Of a DNA stretch of 64,000 nucleotides, positions 56,091 to 64,000 are shown piece after piece. This stretch comes from an uncultured Ruegeria sp. (GTDB taxonomy: Bacteria; Pseudomonadota; Alphaproteobacteria; Rhodobacterales; Rhodobacteraceae): the NCBI RefSeq assembly GCF_947497005.1, contig NZ_CANMFF010000006.1, positions 62,001 to 126,000 of the forward strand. Direction: 5' to 3'. How positions within the stretch are numbered: the stretch's first letter is position 1; the number at the start of each line of letters is the position of its first letter. Made by a program: the position numbers and the translations under genes. The notes under the pieces are model-generated. The model saw only the letters and a list, made by a program, of their open reading frames with translations. It was not told the origin of the DNA and did no database searches.

Positions 56091-57053
56091 ATGAGGTTAG
56101 CCACTCTTTGGGCTGCAACGGCGCTTTGCGCTCCGGCCGTCGCAGATGAAATCTGGGTGAGCAACGAAAAAGACGACACGCTCAGCGTGATCGACATCGA
56201 AACACTTGAAGTGATCCGCACCATTGAAACCGGCGAACGCCCACGCGGGATCGCTTTTTCAAAAGATTACTCGGTTCTCTATGTCTGCGCGTCAGACAGT
56301 GACTCGGTACAAGTTATGGACCCCGAAACCGGAAAAATCCTGCACGATCTGCCGTCGGGCGAGGACCCTGAACAATTCGTGCTGCACCCCAACGATCGAC
56401 ACCTGTATATCGCCAACGAAGACGACGCGATCACAACCGTCGTCGATACGCAATTGCGAACTGTGATCGCCCAGATTGACGTGGGCATCGAACCGGAAGG
56501 AATGGCGGTTTCGCCCGATGGCAAGATCGCAATTACCACATCCGAGACCACCAATATGGCCCACTGGATTGATACCGAAACGCAGGAGTTATTCGCCAAC
56601 ACTCTGGTCGACTCGCGGCCTCGCCACGCTGAATTCGTCAAAGATGGAACCGAGCTTTGGGTCAGCTCTGAAATCGGCGGCACGATCACCGTTTTTGACG
56701 TCGCGACACAAACCGAGAAAGCCAAAATCGAGTTCGAGGTGGACGGCGTCCACCCCGATCGGGTTCAGCCGGTCGGGTTCGAATTGTCTACCGGGGATGA
56801 AACAGCCTTTGTCGCTCTGGGCCCTTCGAACCATGTCGCGGCGGTGGATGCCGAAACCTATGAGGTCGAAGACTACATCCTGGTCGGACGTCGTGTCTGG
56901 CACATGGATTTCAACGCGGACAAGTCGCTGTTGTTCACCACAAACGGCGTGTCCGGTGATGTTACTGTAATAGACGTCGCCAAACGCGAACCCATCAAAA
57001 CGATCAAGGTCGGGCGCTTCCCTTGGGGTGCAGCCTTCCGACCGACGAATTAA
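56091..57053 (+). CDS. YVTN-type beta-propeller protein of PQQ cluster
   Basis: A 320-residue secreted seven-bladed beta-propeller with repeats such as IWVSNEKDDTLSVIDIETLE, LYIANEDDAITTVVD and LFTTNGVSGDVTVID. The family regularly accompanies the PQQ ABC transporter genes. It could bind a cofactor or sense the quinoprotein; no catalytic residues are evident. It lies 2 bases after the binding-protein gene. Confidence 0.87.
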   Translation: MRLATLWAATALCAPAVADEIWVSNEKDDTLSVIDIETLEVIRTIETGERPRGIAFSKDYSVLYVCASDSDSVQVMDPETGKILHDLPSGEDPEQFVLHPNDRHLYIANEDDAITTVVDTQLRTVIAQIDVGIEPEGMAVSPDGKIAITTSETTNMAHWIDTETQELFANTLVDSRPRHAEFVKDGTELWVSSEIGGTITVFDVATQTEKAKIEFEVDGVHPDRVQPVGFELSTGDETAFVALGPSNHVAAVDAETYEVEDYILVGRRVWHMDFNADKSLLFTTNGVSGDVTVIDVAKREPIKTIKVGRFPWGAAFRPTN

Positions 57054-57073
57054 GACTTTCAGGAGACGCGAGA

Positions 57074-57517
57074 ATGAAACAGTTAACCCGCCTAGTCGCC
57101 GTGCTGGCTGTGGCGTTGCCCAATTTGGCGCTGGCTGACGACGATAATAACTTTGGTCTTGCTGGCATTCTCTCAGCCAAAAACAAAGAAGACTTGCCGC
57201 CGATTACTTTGTCAGCCGGTGTACCTCTGACCGAGGCCCCTTGGGAGCTGAAGTCAGGCACGTATTATGAATTCGAAATTCAAGGTGATGGCAGTCAGGA
57301 ACTGGCTCTGGTGGGGTCCGAGTTCTTTCGGGCTATCTGGATCGACGAAATCGTCGTTGAAGGTCTGGAAATCCGTCCCCTGGGTCTGGATTCGGTTGAA
57401 TTCGACGAGGCTGGTGAGATGGAAATAGGCTTTGTCGCGATCAAGCCCGGCAACTACTATTTGAAAGTACCGGGAAGTACCGGGGAAACGCAGCGGCTGG
57501 AGATTACCATTAACTGA
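57074..57517 (+). CDS. Secreted hypothetical protein of PQQ transporter operon
   Basis: A 147-residue protein with a signal peptide (cleavage after ALA, residue 21). A beta-rich domain (YEFEIQGDGSQELALVGSEF, IGFVAIKPGNYYLKVPG) resembles cupredoxin-like sandwiches but lacks Cys and His copper ligands. ATG at 57074 follows CAGGAGACGC. It precedes the ATPase gene and its stop overlaps the probable CTG start of that gene. Function unknown. Confidence 0.75.
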   Translation: MKQLTRLVAVLAVALPNLALADDDNNFGLAGILSAKNKEDLPPITLSAGVPLTEAPWELKSGTYYEFEIQGDGSQELALVGSEFFRAIWIDEIVVEGLEIRPLGLDSVEFDEAGEMEIGFVAIKPGNYYLKVPGSTGETQRLEITIN

Positions 57518-58245
57518 CAGGGCTTTCGGTCCGAAACGTCAGCTACACCTTTGGTGAAAAACGCGCCCTTAACGATGTGAGCTTTCATGTCCCGCAAGGC
57601 GCGTTTTGCGCGCTTCTGGGTCCTAACGGTGCGGGAAAGTCAACGCTGTTTTCACTGCTCACGCAGTTGTTCACCACAGCGCAGGGAGCGATCGAAATCG
57701 CCGGCTTTGACATCTCGAAACAACCGCGTCAGGCGCTGGCGAGAATTGGAGTAGCCTTTCAACAGCCTACGCTGGATCTGGATCTGACCGTACACCGAAA
57801 CCTCAGCTATTTTGCGTCGTTACACGGGCTGTCAGGCGGAAAGGCCGAAACTCGGATCACCGCAGCGTTGGAGAGATTAGACATGGTTGAACGCGCGCAT
57901 GAACGTGCGCGTGATTTGAATGGCGGCCATCGACGGCGGTTGGAGATCGCACGCTGCCTTATCCATTCACCCTCTGTTTTGCTGTTGGACGAACCTACTG
58001 TCGGTCTGGATGCCGCTGCACGCCATGCGATCACCAAGCACGCGCATGATTTGTCCGCTCGAGATGGTTTGACCGTTCTCTGGGCCACCCATCTGACAGA
58101 CGAGATCGAGCCCAGAGATCAGGTCGCTATCCTGCATCGGGGTCGCCTTCTTCGGCAGGGCACCTGTGACGAGATCACAAGAGGAATGCCCTTGGAACAA
58201 GTGTTCCTGTCAATGACCGGAGCACCGACGCGAGTGCCGGGTTGA
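57514..58245 (+). CDS. ABC transporter ATP-binding protein, probable CTG start
   Basis: A nucleotide-binding subunit with Walker A LLGPNGAGKST, signature-like NGGHRRRLEIARCL in place of LSGGQ, and Walker B VLLLDEPTVGLD. The first standard start (GTG at 57577) would remove the first strands and the A-loop Tyr of VSYTFGEKRALNDV, which are clearly coding. An in-frame stop lies at 57511, and the only initiator-like codon between is CTG at 57514. That codon overlaps the TGA of the preceding gene. With it the protein has 243 residues. Next to the permease gene. Confidence 0.8.
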   Translation: MTGLSVRNVSYTFGEKRALNDVSFHVPQGAFCALLGPNGAGKSTLFSLLTQLFTTAQGAIEIAGFDISKQPRQALARIGVAFQQPTLDLDLTVHRNLSYFASLHGLSGGKAETRITAALERLDMVERAHERARDLNGGHRRRLEIARCLIHSPSVLLLDEPTVGLDAAARHAITKHAHDLSARDGLTVLWATHLTDEIEPRDQVAILHRGRLLRQGTCDEITRGMPLEQVFLSMTGAPTRVPG

Positions 58246-59021
58246 TCGCTCTACGCGCCATCCTGATCCGTGAAGCTTTGCGCTTCGTCCGTCAACGCAG
58301 CCGGTTTATTGCAGCATTGGTGCGCCCGCTGGTTTGGTTAATTGTCTTTGCTGCCGGGTTCCGGGCCGCGCTGGGGCTGTCGATCTCTCCGCCATATCAA
58401 ACCTACATCACTTTTGAGATTTATATCGTACCCGACCTTTGCGAAATGATAATTCTTTTCTATGGGATGCAAAGCTCTCTTAGCCTAGTTTATGACCGCG
58501 AAATGGGCTCAATGCGCCTATTGTTGACCAGCCCGTTACCGCGGTGGTGGCTTCTGTTTTGTCGGTTGCTGGCCAGCACCACGATCTCTATCCTGCAGGT
58601 TTATACCTTTTTGGCTGTGGCCGCAGTCTATGGAATTGATATGCTATGGACCGGGTATTTGTTTGTATTTCCCGCATTGATCGTCAGCGGGTTGATGCTG
58701 GGTGCACTTGGGCTTGCACTTTCGTCCGCGATCAAACAACTCGAGAATTTCGCGGGCGTGATGAATTTCGTCATCTTCCCGATGTTCTTTCTGTCTTCCG
58801 CCCTTTATCCGCTTTGAAAAATGGCTGAAAGTTCAACTTTTCTAAACGATATTTGCAGTTTAAATCCATTTACTTACGCGGTCGAGTTAATCCGTTTTTC
58901 ACTTTACGGGCAGTTCAATGCATCGGCGTTGGGATGGACGATCCTTGCCGGAATTGTGTTTCTGGGCATGGCGCTGTGGGGATACGACCCATCGCGCGGG
59001 ATGAAACGCCCCAAAGGATGA
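58242..59021 (+). pseudogene. ABC transporter permease split by an in-frame TGA
   Basis: The reading frame from TTG at 58242 encodes 191 residues of an ABC-2 type permease (five hydrophobic helices, QSSLSLVYDREMGSMRLLL, FFLSSALYPL). It stops at TGA 58815-58817, then continues in the same frame through KMAESSTFLNDIC and NPFTYAVELIRFSLYGQ to 59021. In relatives this position is a Trp after YPL, so TGG to TGA is the simplest change. Either the gene is dead, or the stop is read through, or the base is an error. Last gene of the PQQ transporter operon. Confidence 0.8.
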
Positions 59022-59096
59022 TTGCATCTACGACTACGGCAAGCGTGAATTTCCGCGCCCGATGGGTTATTGTGCGCACCAGACAGAGGGTTTGTC

Positions 59097-59636
59097 ATGT
59101 TCCGCATCGCCACTATTGCACTGCTTTTTTCTTCAACCGTTTCGGCCCAGACGGTCGAGGACGAGTATGGCACACTTAACCCGCAGGACACCGGGTGGGG
59201 CAAAGTCATGAGCAATATCGAAAACGGTGTCACCGATATGACAACCTGCGCGACGGGGTATTACATGACGAAGTCCGGCCATCACGACATGGCGCGCACC
59301 CTGTTCAGAACCTGCGCAGAGGCCGGCTATTCCGGTGCAATGACCTGGATAGGGCAATTGGACAATAACGGCTTAGGCGGTCCCTATGATCCTGACGCAG
59401 CTGCGGCGTGGGATAAACGCGCAGCTGACCTGGGGGACCCGGTGGGCAAGTTCAACTATGGGCTCAATCTGCTGCGGGGGCATGGTGTTGCGAAAGACCA
59501 AAGGCTTGGGCGGGCCTATGTCGACGAGGCGGCTCAGGACGGGTTGAAAATCGCAAAACGTCTGCAGGAATCGGGTTACGATCCGAACGAAGTGACCCCT
59601 GATGCGGACGAGTGGAAATACGCACCACTGTTCTGA
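59097..59636 (+). CDS. Secreted Sel1/TPR-repeat protein
   Basis: A 179-residue periplasmic protein (signal cleavage after SAQ, residue 14) with Sel1-like repeats such as AGYSGAMTWIGQLDNNGLGG and DPVGKFNYGLNLLRGHGV. Two cysteines (CATGYY, FRTCAEAG) could form a disulfide. Start at 59097 is chosen from the signal peptide. Likely protein-protein adaptor; partner unknown. It lies between the ABC permease and a cytochrome c gene. Confidence 0.75.
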   Translation: MFRIATIALLFSSTVSAQTVEDEYGTLNPQDTGWGKVMSNIENGVTDMTTCATGYYMTKSGHHDMARTLFRTCAEAGYSGAMTWIGQLDNNGLGGPYDPDAAAAWDKRAADLGDPVGKFNYGLNLLRGHGVAKDQRLGRAYVDEAAQDGLKIAKRLQESGYDPNEVTPDADEWKYAPLF

Positions 59637-59658
59637 AACCCCGATTTTCCTCAGATTT

Positions 59659-59670
59659 CTACGACCAAAG
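59659..59670 (+). promoter_or_regulatory. Candidate PQQ-regulon operator before cytochrome c gene
   Basis: CTACGACCAAAG, identical in 12 bases to the minus-strand site before pqqA (45429). It lies about 95 bases before the cytochrome c gene. Confidence 0.5.
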
Positions 59671-59693
59671 GATTAGGCGCGGCGCTTAAATGC

Positions 59694-59707
59694 TTGATGT
59701 GCGTCAA
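59694..59707. promoter_or_regulatory. Candidate Crp/Fnr box before cytochrome c gene
   Basis: TTGAT-GTGC-GTCAA inside CTTGA-N6-TCAAG, 9 of 10 to both Fnr (TTGAT-N4-ATCAA) and Dnr (TTGAC-N4-GTCAA) consensus. Its centre is 58 bases upstream of the start codon. Confidence 0.55.
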
Positions 59708-59758
59708 GCCGACCCATGATGTGCGACGGGTATCCTTGCGCAAACGTCGGAGGTTCAC

Positions 59759-60154
59759 ATGAAACACATCATCCTTTTTTTCGGTTTGACCGCATTTGCT
59801 GTCTCGCCACATCAGGCATTTGCTGAAAGTACCTTTGAAAAAATCAAGATCGAAGCAGGGGAAACCTTGTTCTTTTCAGAGTGCAGGCGCTGCCACGCAC
59901 CAGATTCCACCGATCCCAGCTATGGTCCAGCATTGGACAACATCGTAGGCCGGGTTGCGGGAAAGGTCGAAGGCTATGAGTATTCCGAAGCACTGGCCGG
60001 GTCCGGGATCGTTTGGACACCCGCCGCCCTGCGAGCTTGGATGGAAGATAACGATGGGTTCATGCCTGGGACAAAAATGCGCCATGTCGGGATCGTAGAT
60101 CGCACAGTGCAGGACTTCATCCTAGCATATCTGGGCAGCCTTCCGTCTCAGTAG
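59759..60154 (+). CDS. Class I cytochrome c
   Basis: A 131-residue periplasmic cytochrome with a signal peptide (cleavage after AFA, residue 22), heme motif Cys42-x2-Cys45-His46 (CRRCH) and likely axial Met in GTKMRHVG. It resembles the small cytochrome c550/cL-type acceptors placed near quinoprotein dehydrogenases. CGGAGG precedes the ATG. Upstream lie both a PQQ-regulon candidate motif and a Crp/Fnr box, so it could serve alcohol oxidation and low-oxygen respiration. Confidence 0.9.
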   Translation: MKHIILFFGLTAFAVSPHQAFAESTFEKIKIEAGETLFFSECRRCHAPDSTDPSYGPALDNIVGRVAGKVEGYEYSEALAGSGIVWTPAALRAWMEDNDGFMPGTKMRHVGIVDRTVQDFILAYLGSLPSQ

Positions 60155-60156
60155 GG

Positions 60157-60710
60157 CTATTCGATCACAAGCTGCGGCAGCCAGTGACTGTCCGGATCGG
60201 CCTCGTGAATGTCCTTGTCGGTGACCGGCCTCAGGTCACCCTCAGCAGGCGGGACTGCCAGCAGGCCCATATCCATCTCGTGCAACTGCCCGACCGGTCG
60301 ATCACCGTCGGTCTGAAGTTGATAGTAAATCCCGATCCACATATCGATGCCGTACTCGGTGGCGCCCGTGTGGATGAACAAAAGATCGTATTCCAGATCG
60401 GTCAGATCATCGGCCGACACCTGGCGTCGCAGCACGTAGGGGTAAGGGACATGGCACCAATATTTGTCGGGCCCTTCCAAACACCGAAACGAGCGCATGG
60501 ACAGGAATTTTCAGAAAACGGTTCGGCGTTGAGGTAGATTTCATAATTGGCAGTAAGGCCTTCTGAGAAAAAGCTAATGTATCTTATCGAGGCTTTACCT
60601 TTCTCATTATCGATTAGCGAAACCTGCTTCTGCCCGTTCAGCGTATCGGCACCGACGGGCAGGCCAACAGACCACCCGAATACAATAAGCCCTGCGAGCG
60701 TCTTCTGCAT
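60157..60710 (-). pseudogene. Secreted hypothetical protein broken by a one-base frameshift
   Basis: Two overlapping minus-strand frames form one protein of about 184 residues. The first has a signal peptide (MQKTLAGLIVFGWSVGLPVGA) and runs to NAEPFSEN. The second continues from MRSFRCLEGPDKYWCHVPY to DSHWLPQLVIE. Near 60507 the sequence reads GAAAATTCCTGTCC; one more T would restore a single frame (ENFLSMRSFRC). Family not recognised. Divergent from the quinoprotein dehydrogenase gene. Confidence 0.75.
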
Positions 60711-60766
60711 CGTTCCCTCCGAGCTAAAAAAGATGTGTCACACCAGTTGAAGTCCGTGACGTGCAT

Positions 60767-60779
60767 CCTACGACCATTG
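60767..60779 (+). promoter_or_regulatory. Candidate PQQ-regulon operator before quinoprotein dehydrogenase
   Basis: CCTACGACCATTG, sharing CCTACGACCA with the pqqA site. It lies about 106 bases before the dehydrogenase start, in the divergent promoter. Confidence 0.5.
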
Positions 60780-60884
60780 TGCAATTTCGCCGAAAGACCC
60801 TCCTGCGAATAATACCCACGCCCACAGCTCCGATCTGTCGGGGATTCGGCGTGGAGGGAAGACACAAGTCTAGGGAGGACACCG

Positions 60885-62651
60885 ATGAACCGGTTTATCA
60901 TGGCAACGGTTGCAAGTGTAATTGCAGCAGGCGCGGCCTATGCGGAAGTTACCGAGGACGATCTGGCCAACGACCAAACGATCACAACTCAGATTGTGAC
61001 GAACGGTATGGGGCGCCATTTACAGCGCTACAGCCCGCTGGACATGCTGAACAAGGATAACGTCAAAAACCTGTTGCCTGCCTGGGCTTTCAGCCTTGGC
61101 GGCGAAAAGCAGCGTGGGCAGGAAACCCAGCCTCTGATCTATGACGGCATGATGTATATCACCGGGTCGTATTCGCGTTTGTATGCGATTGATCTGGAGA
61201 CCGGCAAAGAGGTTTGGCAATACGATGCACGCCTGCCTGAAGGTATTCTGCCGTGTTGCGACGTGGTGAACCGGGGCGCTGCGATTTATGGCGACACGGT
61301 GATCTTCGGCACACTTGATGCGCGGATTGTGGCCCTGAACAAAGACACTGGTGACGTGGTATGGCGCGACAAGATCGCGGACTATAAGGCGGGGTATTCC
61401 TACACAGCCGCTCCGCTGATCGTTGATGGTTTGGTGATCACAGGAAATTCCGGCGGTGAATTCGGAATCGTGGGCGCCGTGCAGGCGCGCGACGTCAACA
61501 CCGGTGATCTGGTGTGGGAACGTCCGGTGATTGAAGGCCATATGGGTACGCTCAATGGTGAAGAAAGCACCATGACCGGCGAATTGAATGCAACCTGGCC
61601 CGGTGACATGTGGAAGACAGGCGGTGGCGCGACCTGGCTGGGTGGCTCTTACGACGCGGACACGGATACGCTTGTTTTCGGGGCAGGGAACCCGGCGCCG
61701 TGGAATTCATGGTTGCGCGACGCGGGGGCGCCGACCGATGGGAATACGGGCGACAACCTATATGCCGCCAGCCGCATTGGGATCGACCCGAAGACCGGCG
61801 ACATCAAGTGGTACTTCCAAACGACACCGCGTGAAGGTTGGGACTATGACGGTGTAAACGAGGTTGTTGCCTATGCTGACCGTGAAGGAAACAAACGTTA
61901 CGCCACGGCTGATCGCAACGGGTATTTCTATGTTCTGAACCGCGAGGATGGCGCCTTTGTTTCAGCAAACCCGTTCGTCAAGGACATTACTTGGGCGTCC
62001 GGCGTGGATGAAACCGGCCGTCCAATCTTTGCCGAAGACAACCGCCCTGGCGATCCAACATCGGCCGCAGACGGCAAGAAGGGAGAAGTGATCTTTGCGT
62101 CGCCTTCTTTCCTGGGCGGCAAGAATTGGATGCCGATGTCTTTCTCGCAACGTACCGGTAACTTCTATGTGCCGTCCAACGAATGGGGCATGGATATCTG
62201 GAACGAGCCGATCACCTACAAAAAAGGGGCCGCTTATCTTGGCGCTGGCTTTACCATCAAGCCAAACTACGAGGATCACATTGGATCGCTCAAGGCTATT
62301 GATCCGGATACCGGCGAATGGAAGTGGGAATACAAGAACGACGCACCGCTTTGGTCGGGTGTGATGACAACAGCCGGAGGGCTGGTGTTCTTTGGCACGC
62401 CCGAAGGTGAGTTTATCGCGTTGGACGACGAGACCGGCGAAAAACTTTGGTCATTCCAGACCGGCTCAGGCATCGTTGGGCAACCCGTTACGTGGGAGCA
62501 GGATGGAGAACAGTATGTCTCGGTCATATCCGGCTGGGGAGGCGCGGTTCCGCTTTGGGGCGGTGAGGTGGCCAAAAAAGTCAACTACCTGAACCAGGGC
62601 GGCACGTTGTGGACCTTCCGCCTGCCGAAGGAACTGGCTTCGGCGAACTGA
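60885..62651 (+). CDS. PQQ-dependent alcohol dehydrogenase with lanthanide-type active site
   Basis: A 588-residue periplasmic quinoprotein (signal cleavage after YAE or AYA, about residue 20), an eight-bladed propeller with tryptophan-docking repeats ([23 protein letters not shown]). It has the vicinal disulfide Cys124-Cys125 (ILPCCDVV). The catalytic Asp320 is followed two residues later by Asp322 in GWDYDGVNE; that extra Asp marks lanthanide-dependent members (XoxF, PedH, ExaF), while calcium enzymes have Ala, Ser or Thr. Length and sequence place it in the methanol/ethanol family; substrate not determined. No cytochrome domain is fused. AGGGAGGACACC precedes the ATG. Confidence 0.92.
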   Translation: MNRFIMATVASVIAAGAAYAEVTEDDLANDQTITTQIVTNGMGRHLQRYSPLDMLNKDNVKNLLPAWAFSLGGEKQRGQETQPLIYDGMMYITGSYSRLYAIDLETGKEVWQYDARLPEGILPCCDVVNRGAAIYGDTVIFGTLDARIVALNKDTGDVVWRDKIADYKAGYSYTAAPLIVDGLVITGNSGGEFGIVGAVQARDVNTGDLVWERPVIEGHMGTLNGEESTMTGELNATWPGDMWKTGGGATWLGGSYDADTDTLVFGAGNPAPWNSWLRDAGAPTDGNTGDNLYAASRIGIDPKTGDIKWYFQTTPREGWDYDGVNEVVAYADREGNKRYATADRNGYFYVLNREDGAFVSANPFVKDITWASGVDETGRPIFAEDNRPGDPTSAADGKKGEVIFASPSFLGGKNWMPMSFSQRTGNFYVPSNEWGMDIWNEPITYKKGAAYLGAGFTIKPNYEDHIGSLKAIDPDTGEWKWEYKNDAPLWSGVMTTAGGLVFFGTPEGEFIALDDETGEKLWSFQTGSGIVGQPVTWEQDGEQYVSVISGWGGAVPLWGGEVAKKVNYLNQGGTLWTFRLPKELASAN

Positions 62652-62674
62652 CTCCAATCAATTCAACACTCCGA

Positions 62675-62705
62675 CGCGCGCCCTGTGATCCGGGCGCGCG
62701 TTTTT
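62675..62705 (+). terminator. Rho-independent terminator after quinoprotein dehydrogenase
   Basis: CGCGCGCCC pairs with GGGCGCGCG across an eight-base loop, followed by TTTTT. It ends the dehydrogenase transcript. Confidence 0.92.
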
Positions 62706-62717
62706 ATACGACCTTCC
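62706..62717 (+). promoter_or_regulatory. Weak copy of PQQ-regulon motif before the LuxR gene
   Basis: ATACGACCTTCC follows the terminator, about 80 bases before the response regulator gene. It keeps the ACGACC core and the CCTT of the 54816 sites. Possible autoregulation; low certainty. Confidence 0.3.
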
Positions 62718-62793
62718 GCCAGTATGCGTGGTTTTCTTTGGTTGCTAGGATTGGTTAGGCTGGAGACCATTTGAACGCAAAAGGCTGAACTTA

Positions 62794-63477
62794 ATGCTTG
62801 CTGAATCCGCCGGACGAAACGATTTCGAAAATGTGCTGATCGTGGATGACCATCCGTTGTTCTGCGACGCCCTTTCAATGACTCTGCAAAGTGTGGCCCG
62901 GATCGGTGAAATTCACACGGCAGATCGGTTGGAAGGCGCAATGGATTTGCTGGCGGGCGGGTTAAAACCCGATGCGGTCATGCTGGACCTGAACTTGCCG
63001 GATGTAGACGGGCTGGACGGCCTCGTTCGTCTGAAGGCTGCGGCTAACGCTCCTGTTATTGTCGTGTCATCGCTGGCGGATAACCGCGTTATCAGTCAGG
63101 TGATACAGGCTGGGGCGTCGGGTTATGTCCCCAAACACAGCCAACGTGAAGTGTTCCGTACGGCGTTCGAAACGGTTCACTCTGGTGAAATCTTTGTGCC
63201 TGAAGGTTGCGTGTTGATCGACGCAGAAGAAGTCGATGAACACAGCGACGCGGTCAACCGGCTTGCAACGCTGACAAATCAGCAGGCCCGCATCCTGCAA
63301 CTGATCTGCGAAGGCAAACTGAACAAGCAGATCGCCTATGACCTTTCGATCGCAGAAACAACGGTTAAGGCACATGTGACCGCAATCATGCGGAAACTGG
63401 GTGTGCAAAGCCGCACGCAAGCAGTTTTAATCGCCAAGAAAGCGTCTTTTGCCAGTGTCTTGCAAGATCAGGGTTAA
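62794..63477 (+). CDS. LuxR-family (NarL-type) response regulator
   Basis: A 227-residue response regulator. The receiver domain has acidic residues Asp18-Asp19, phospho-acceptor Asp65 (VMLDLNLPD), the Ser of VVSSLAD and Lys of GYVPKHS. A C-terminal LuxR helix-turn-helix follows (LTNQQARILQLICEGKLNKQIAYDLSIAETTVKAH). Regulators of this type (AgmR/ErbR/ExaE) control PQQ-dependent alcohol oxidation in pseudomonads. With the adjacent dehydrogenase this is the best candidate to bind the TWCGACC motif. Its kinase is not in the window unless it follows the FIST gene. Confidence 0.9.
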   Translation: MLAESAGRNDFENVLIVDDHPLFCDALSMTLQSVARIGEIHTADRLEGAMDLLAGGLKPDAVMLDLNLPDVDGLDGLVRLKAAANAPVIVVSSLADNRVISQVIQAGASGYVPKHSQREVFRTAFETVHSGEIFVPEGCVLIDAEEVDEHSDAVNRLATLTNQQARILQLICEGKLNKQIAYDLSIAETTVKAHVTAIMRKLGVQSRTQAVLIAKKASFASVLQDQG

Positions 63478-63523
63478 GCATCATAGTCTCACGTCATCGT
63501 CGCGCTTTTAGGGAGGAGGCACG

Positions 63524-64000
63524 ATGGACCAAGCAGTCGGGTGGGCGGCAGCCCAGGCCCGTGCGCCAGGCATCGTTAAAACGGCTTTTGCACAGTACGA
63601 CACCGGGCAGTCAATCGAGACGCTCGAACGCCAGCTGGGTGATGATCCGCTCGCGCTTGTCATACTGTTTGTCAGTCCAAACGCGGATGCGTCCGCCATC
63701 ATTGCCGAAGCCGAGAGCTCATTTCATCCGACCCCTGTCGTCGGCTGCACAACCGCCGGAGAGCTGGCGGATAATGGCTATTGCGAAGACCAGATCGTCG
63801 CGATCGGCCTGCCGCAATCCCATTTCGCAACGCGCACGGTCTTTGTTTCAGACCTGAACGATTTTGACGCCAACAGCATCATCAAAGAGATGATCCACAA
63901 CAGAAACGCGATGATTGAAACCTCGCCCGAATGGTACCATGAATTCACGTTTCTGATGATTGATGGGTTGTCGACAAAAGAAGATAAATTGACATCTGAA
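63524..64000 (+). CDS. FIST-domain sensory protein, partial at window end
   Basis: The first 159 residues of a FIST_N-type protein, beginning MDQAVGWAAAQARAPG and containing the family core PVVGCTTAGELADNGYCED. The FIST domain is thought to sense small ligands such as amino acids. It may stand alone or precede a histidine kinase, which would pair it with the response regulator upstream. GGGAGGAGGCACG precedes the ATG at 63524. The gene runs past the window. Confidence 0.85.
   Translation, partial: MDQAVGWAAAQARAPGIVKTAFAQYDTGQSIETLERQLGDDPLALVILFVSPNADASAIIAEAESSFHPTPVVGCTTAGELADNGYCEDQIVAIGLPQSHFATRTVFVSDLNDFDANSIIKEMIHNRNAMIETSPEWYHEFTFLMIDGLSTKEDKLTSE

Noticed and set aside
58815..58817. 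TGA as a selenocysteine codon in the ABC permease
   Set aside because: The position corresponds to a Trp in the family, the protein is not a redox enzyme and no SECIS-like hairpin was evident directly downstream.

Overview
The gene content points to an alphaproteobacterium of the Rhodobacteraceae (Roseobacter group). It combines TRAP uptake, BCCT/sarcosine oxidase methylamine catabolism, a form II CO dehydrogenase-like set, PQQ alcohol oxidation and moderately high G+C codon use. No rRNA, tRNA, IS element, phage gene or CRISPR array was recognised. All calls come from reading the sequence; no database search was run.

Layout. 1-3121: a Crp/Fnr regulator, then a compact queC-queD-queE-queF operon on the minus strand for preQ1/queuosine synthesis, led by a clear preQ1-I riboswitch. 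3307-10219: a PLP desulfhydrase-family enzyme, a very large SAM/adenylate cyclase/AAA/TPR signalling protein, redoxin, VOC and monooxygenase genes, and a LysR regulator. 10241-18096: a divergent catabolic island (dihydrodipicolinate synthase-like aldolase, 3-hydroxyanthranilate dioxygenase and TRAP transporter on minus; aspartate dehydrogenase, LysR and aldehyde dehydrogenase on plus) whose substrate is not obvious.

18354-28040 is the highlight. Two diheme cytochrome c peroxidases, a Tat Rieske protein and an arsenite-oxidase-like molybdoenzyme have the composition of an iodate reductase (IdrABP1P2). A HEAT-repeat protein, a pseudoazurin and a MoeA follow directly in the same operon. The molybdoenzyme keeps the 3Fe-4S motif of the family but appears to lack two arsenite-binding residues. 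A Crp/Fnr-type box lies upstream.

28367-42146: a methyltransferase, a 0.9 kb stretch without an intact gene, then methylated-amine catabolism (soxBDAG, a GlxA-type AraC regulator, a Rieske oxygenase with its reductase, a LysR and a BCCT transporter). A decayed aldehyde dehydrogenase remnant lies just behind the Rieske gene.

42254-64000: a PQQ-dependent alcohol oxidation block. It holds pqqABCDE, a NosR-like flavoprotein with ApbE, a form II CO dehydrogenase-like operon, a PedF-type cytochrome, a XoxJ/MxaJ-like binding protein, an ABC transporter set typical of PQQ clusters, another cytochrome c, a quinoprotein dehydrogenase with the Asp-x-Asp signature of lanthanide enzymes, a LuxR response regulator and the start of a FIST protein. 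A shared TWCGACC-core motif recurs in the promoters of this block and is a candidate regulon operator. Two genes here are broken by single lesions (ABC permease, secreted hypothetical).
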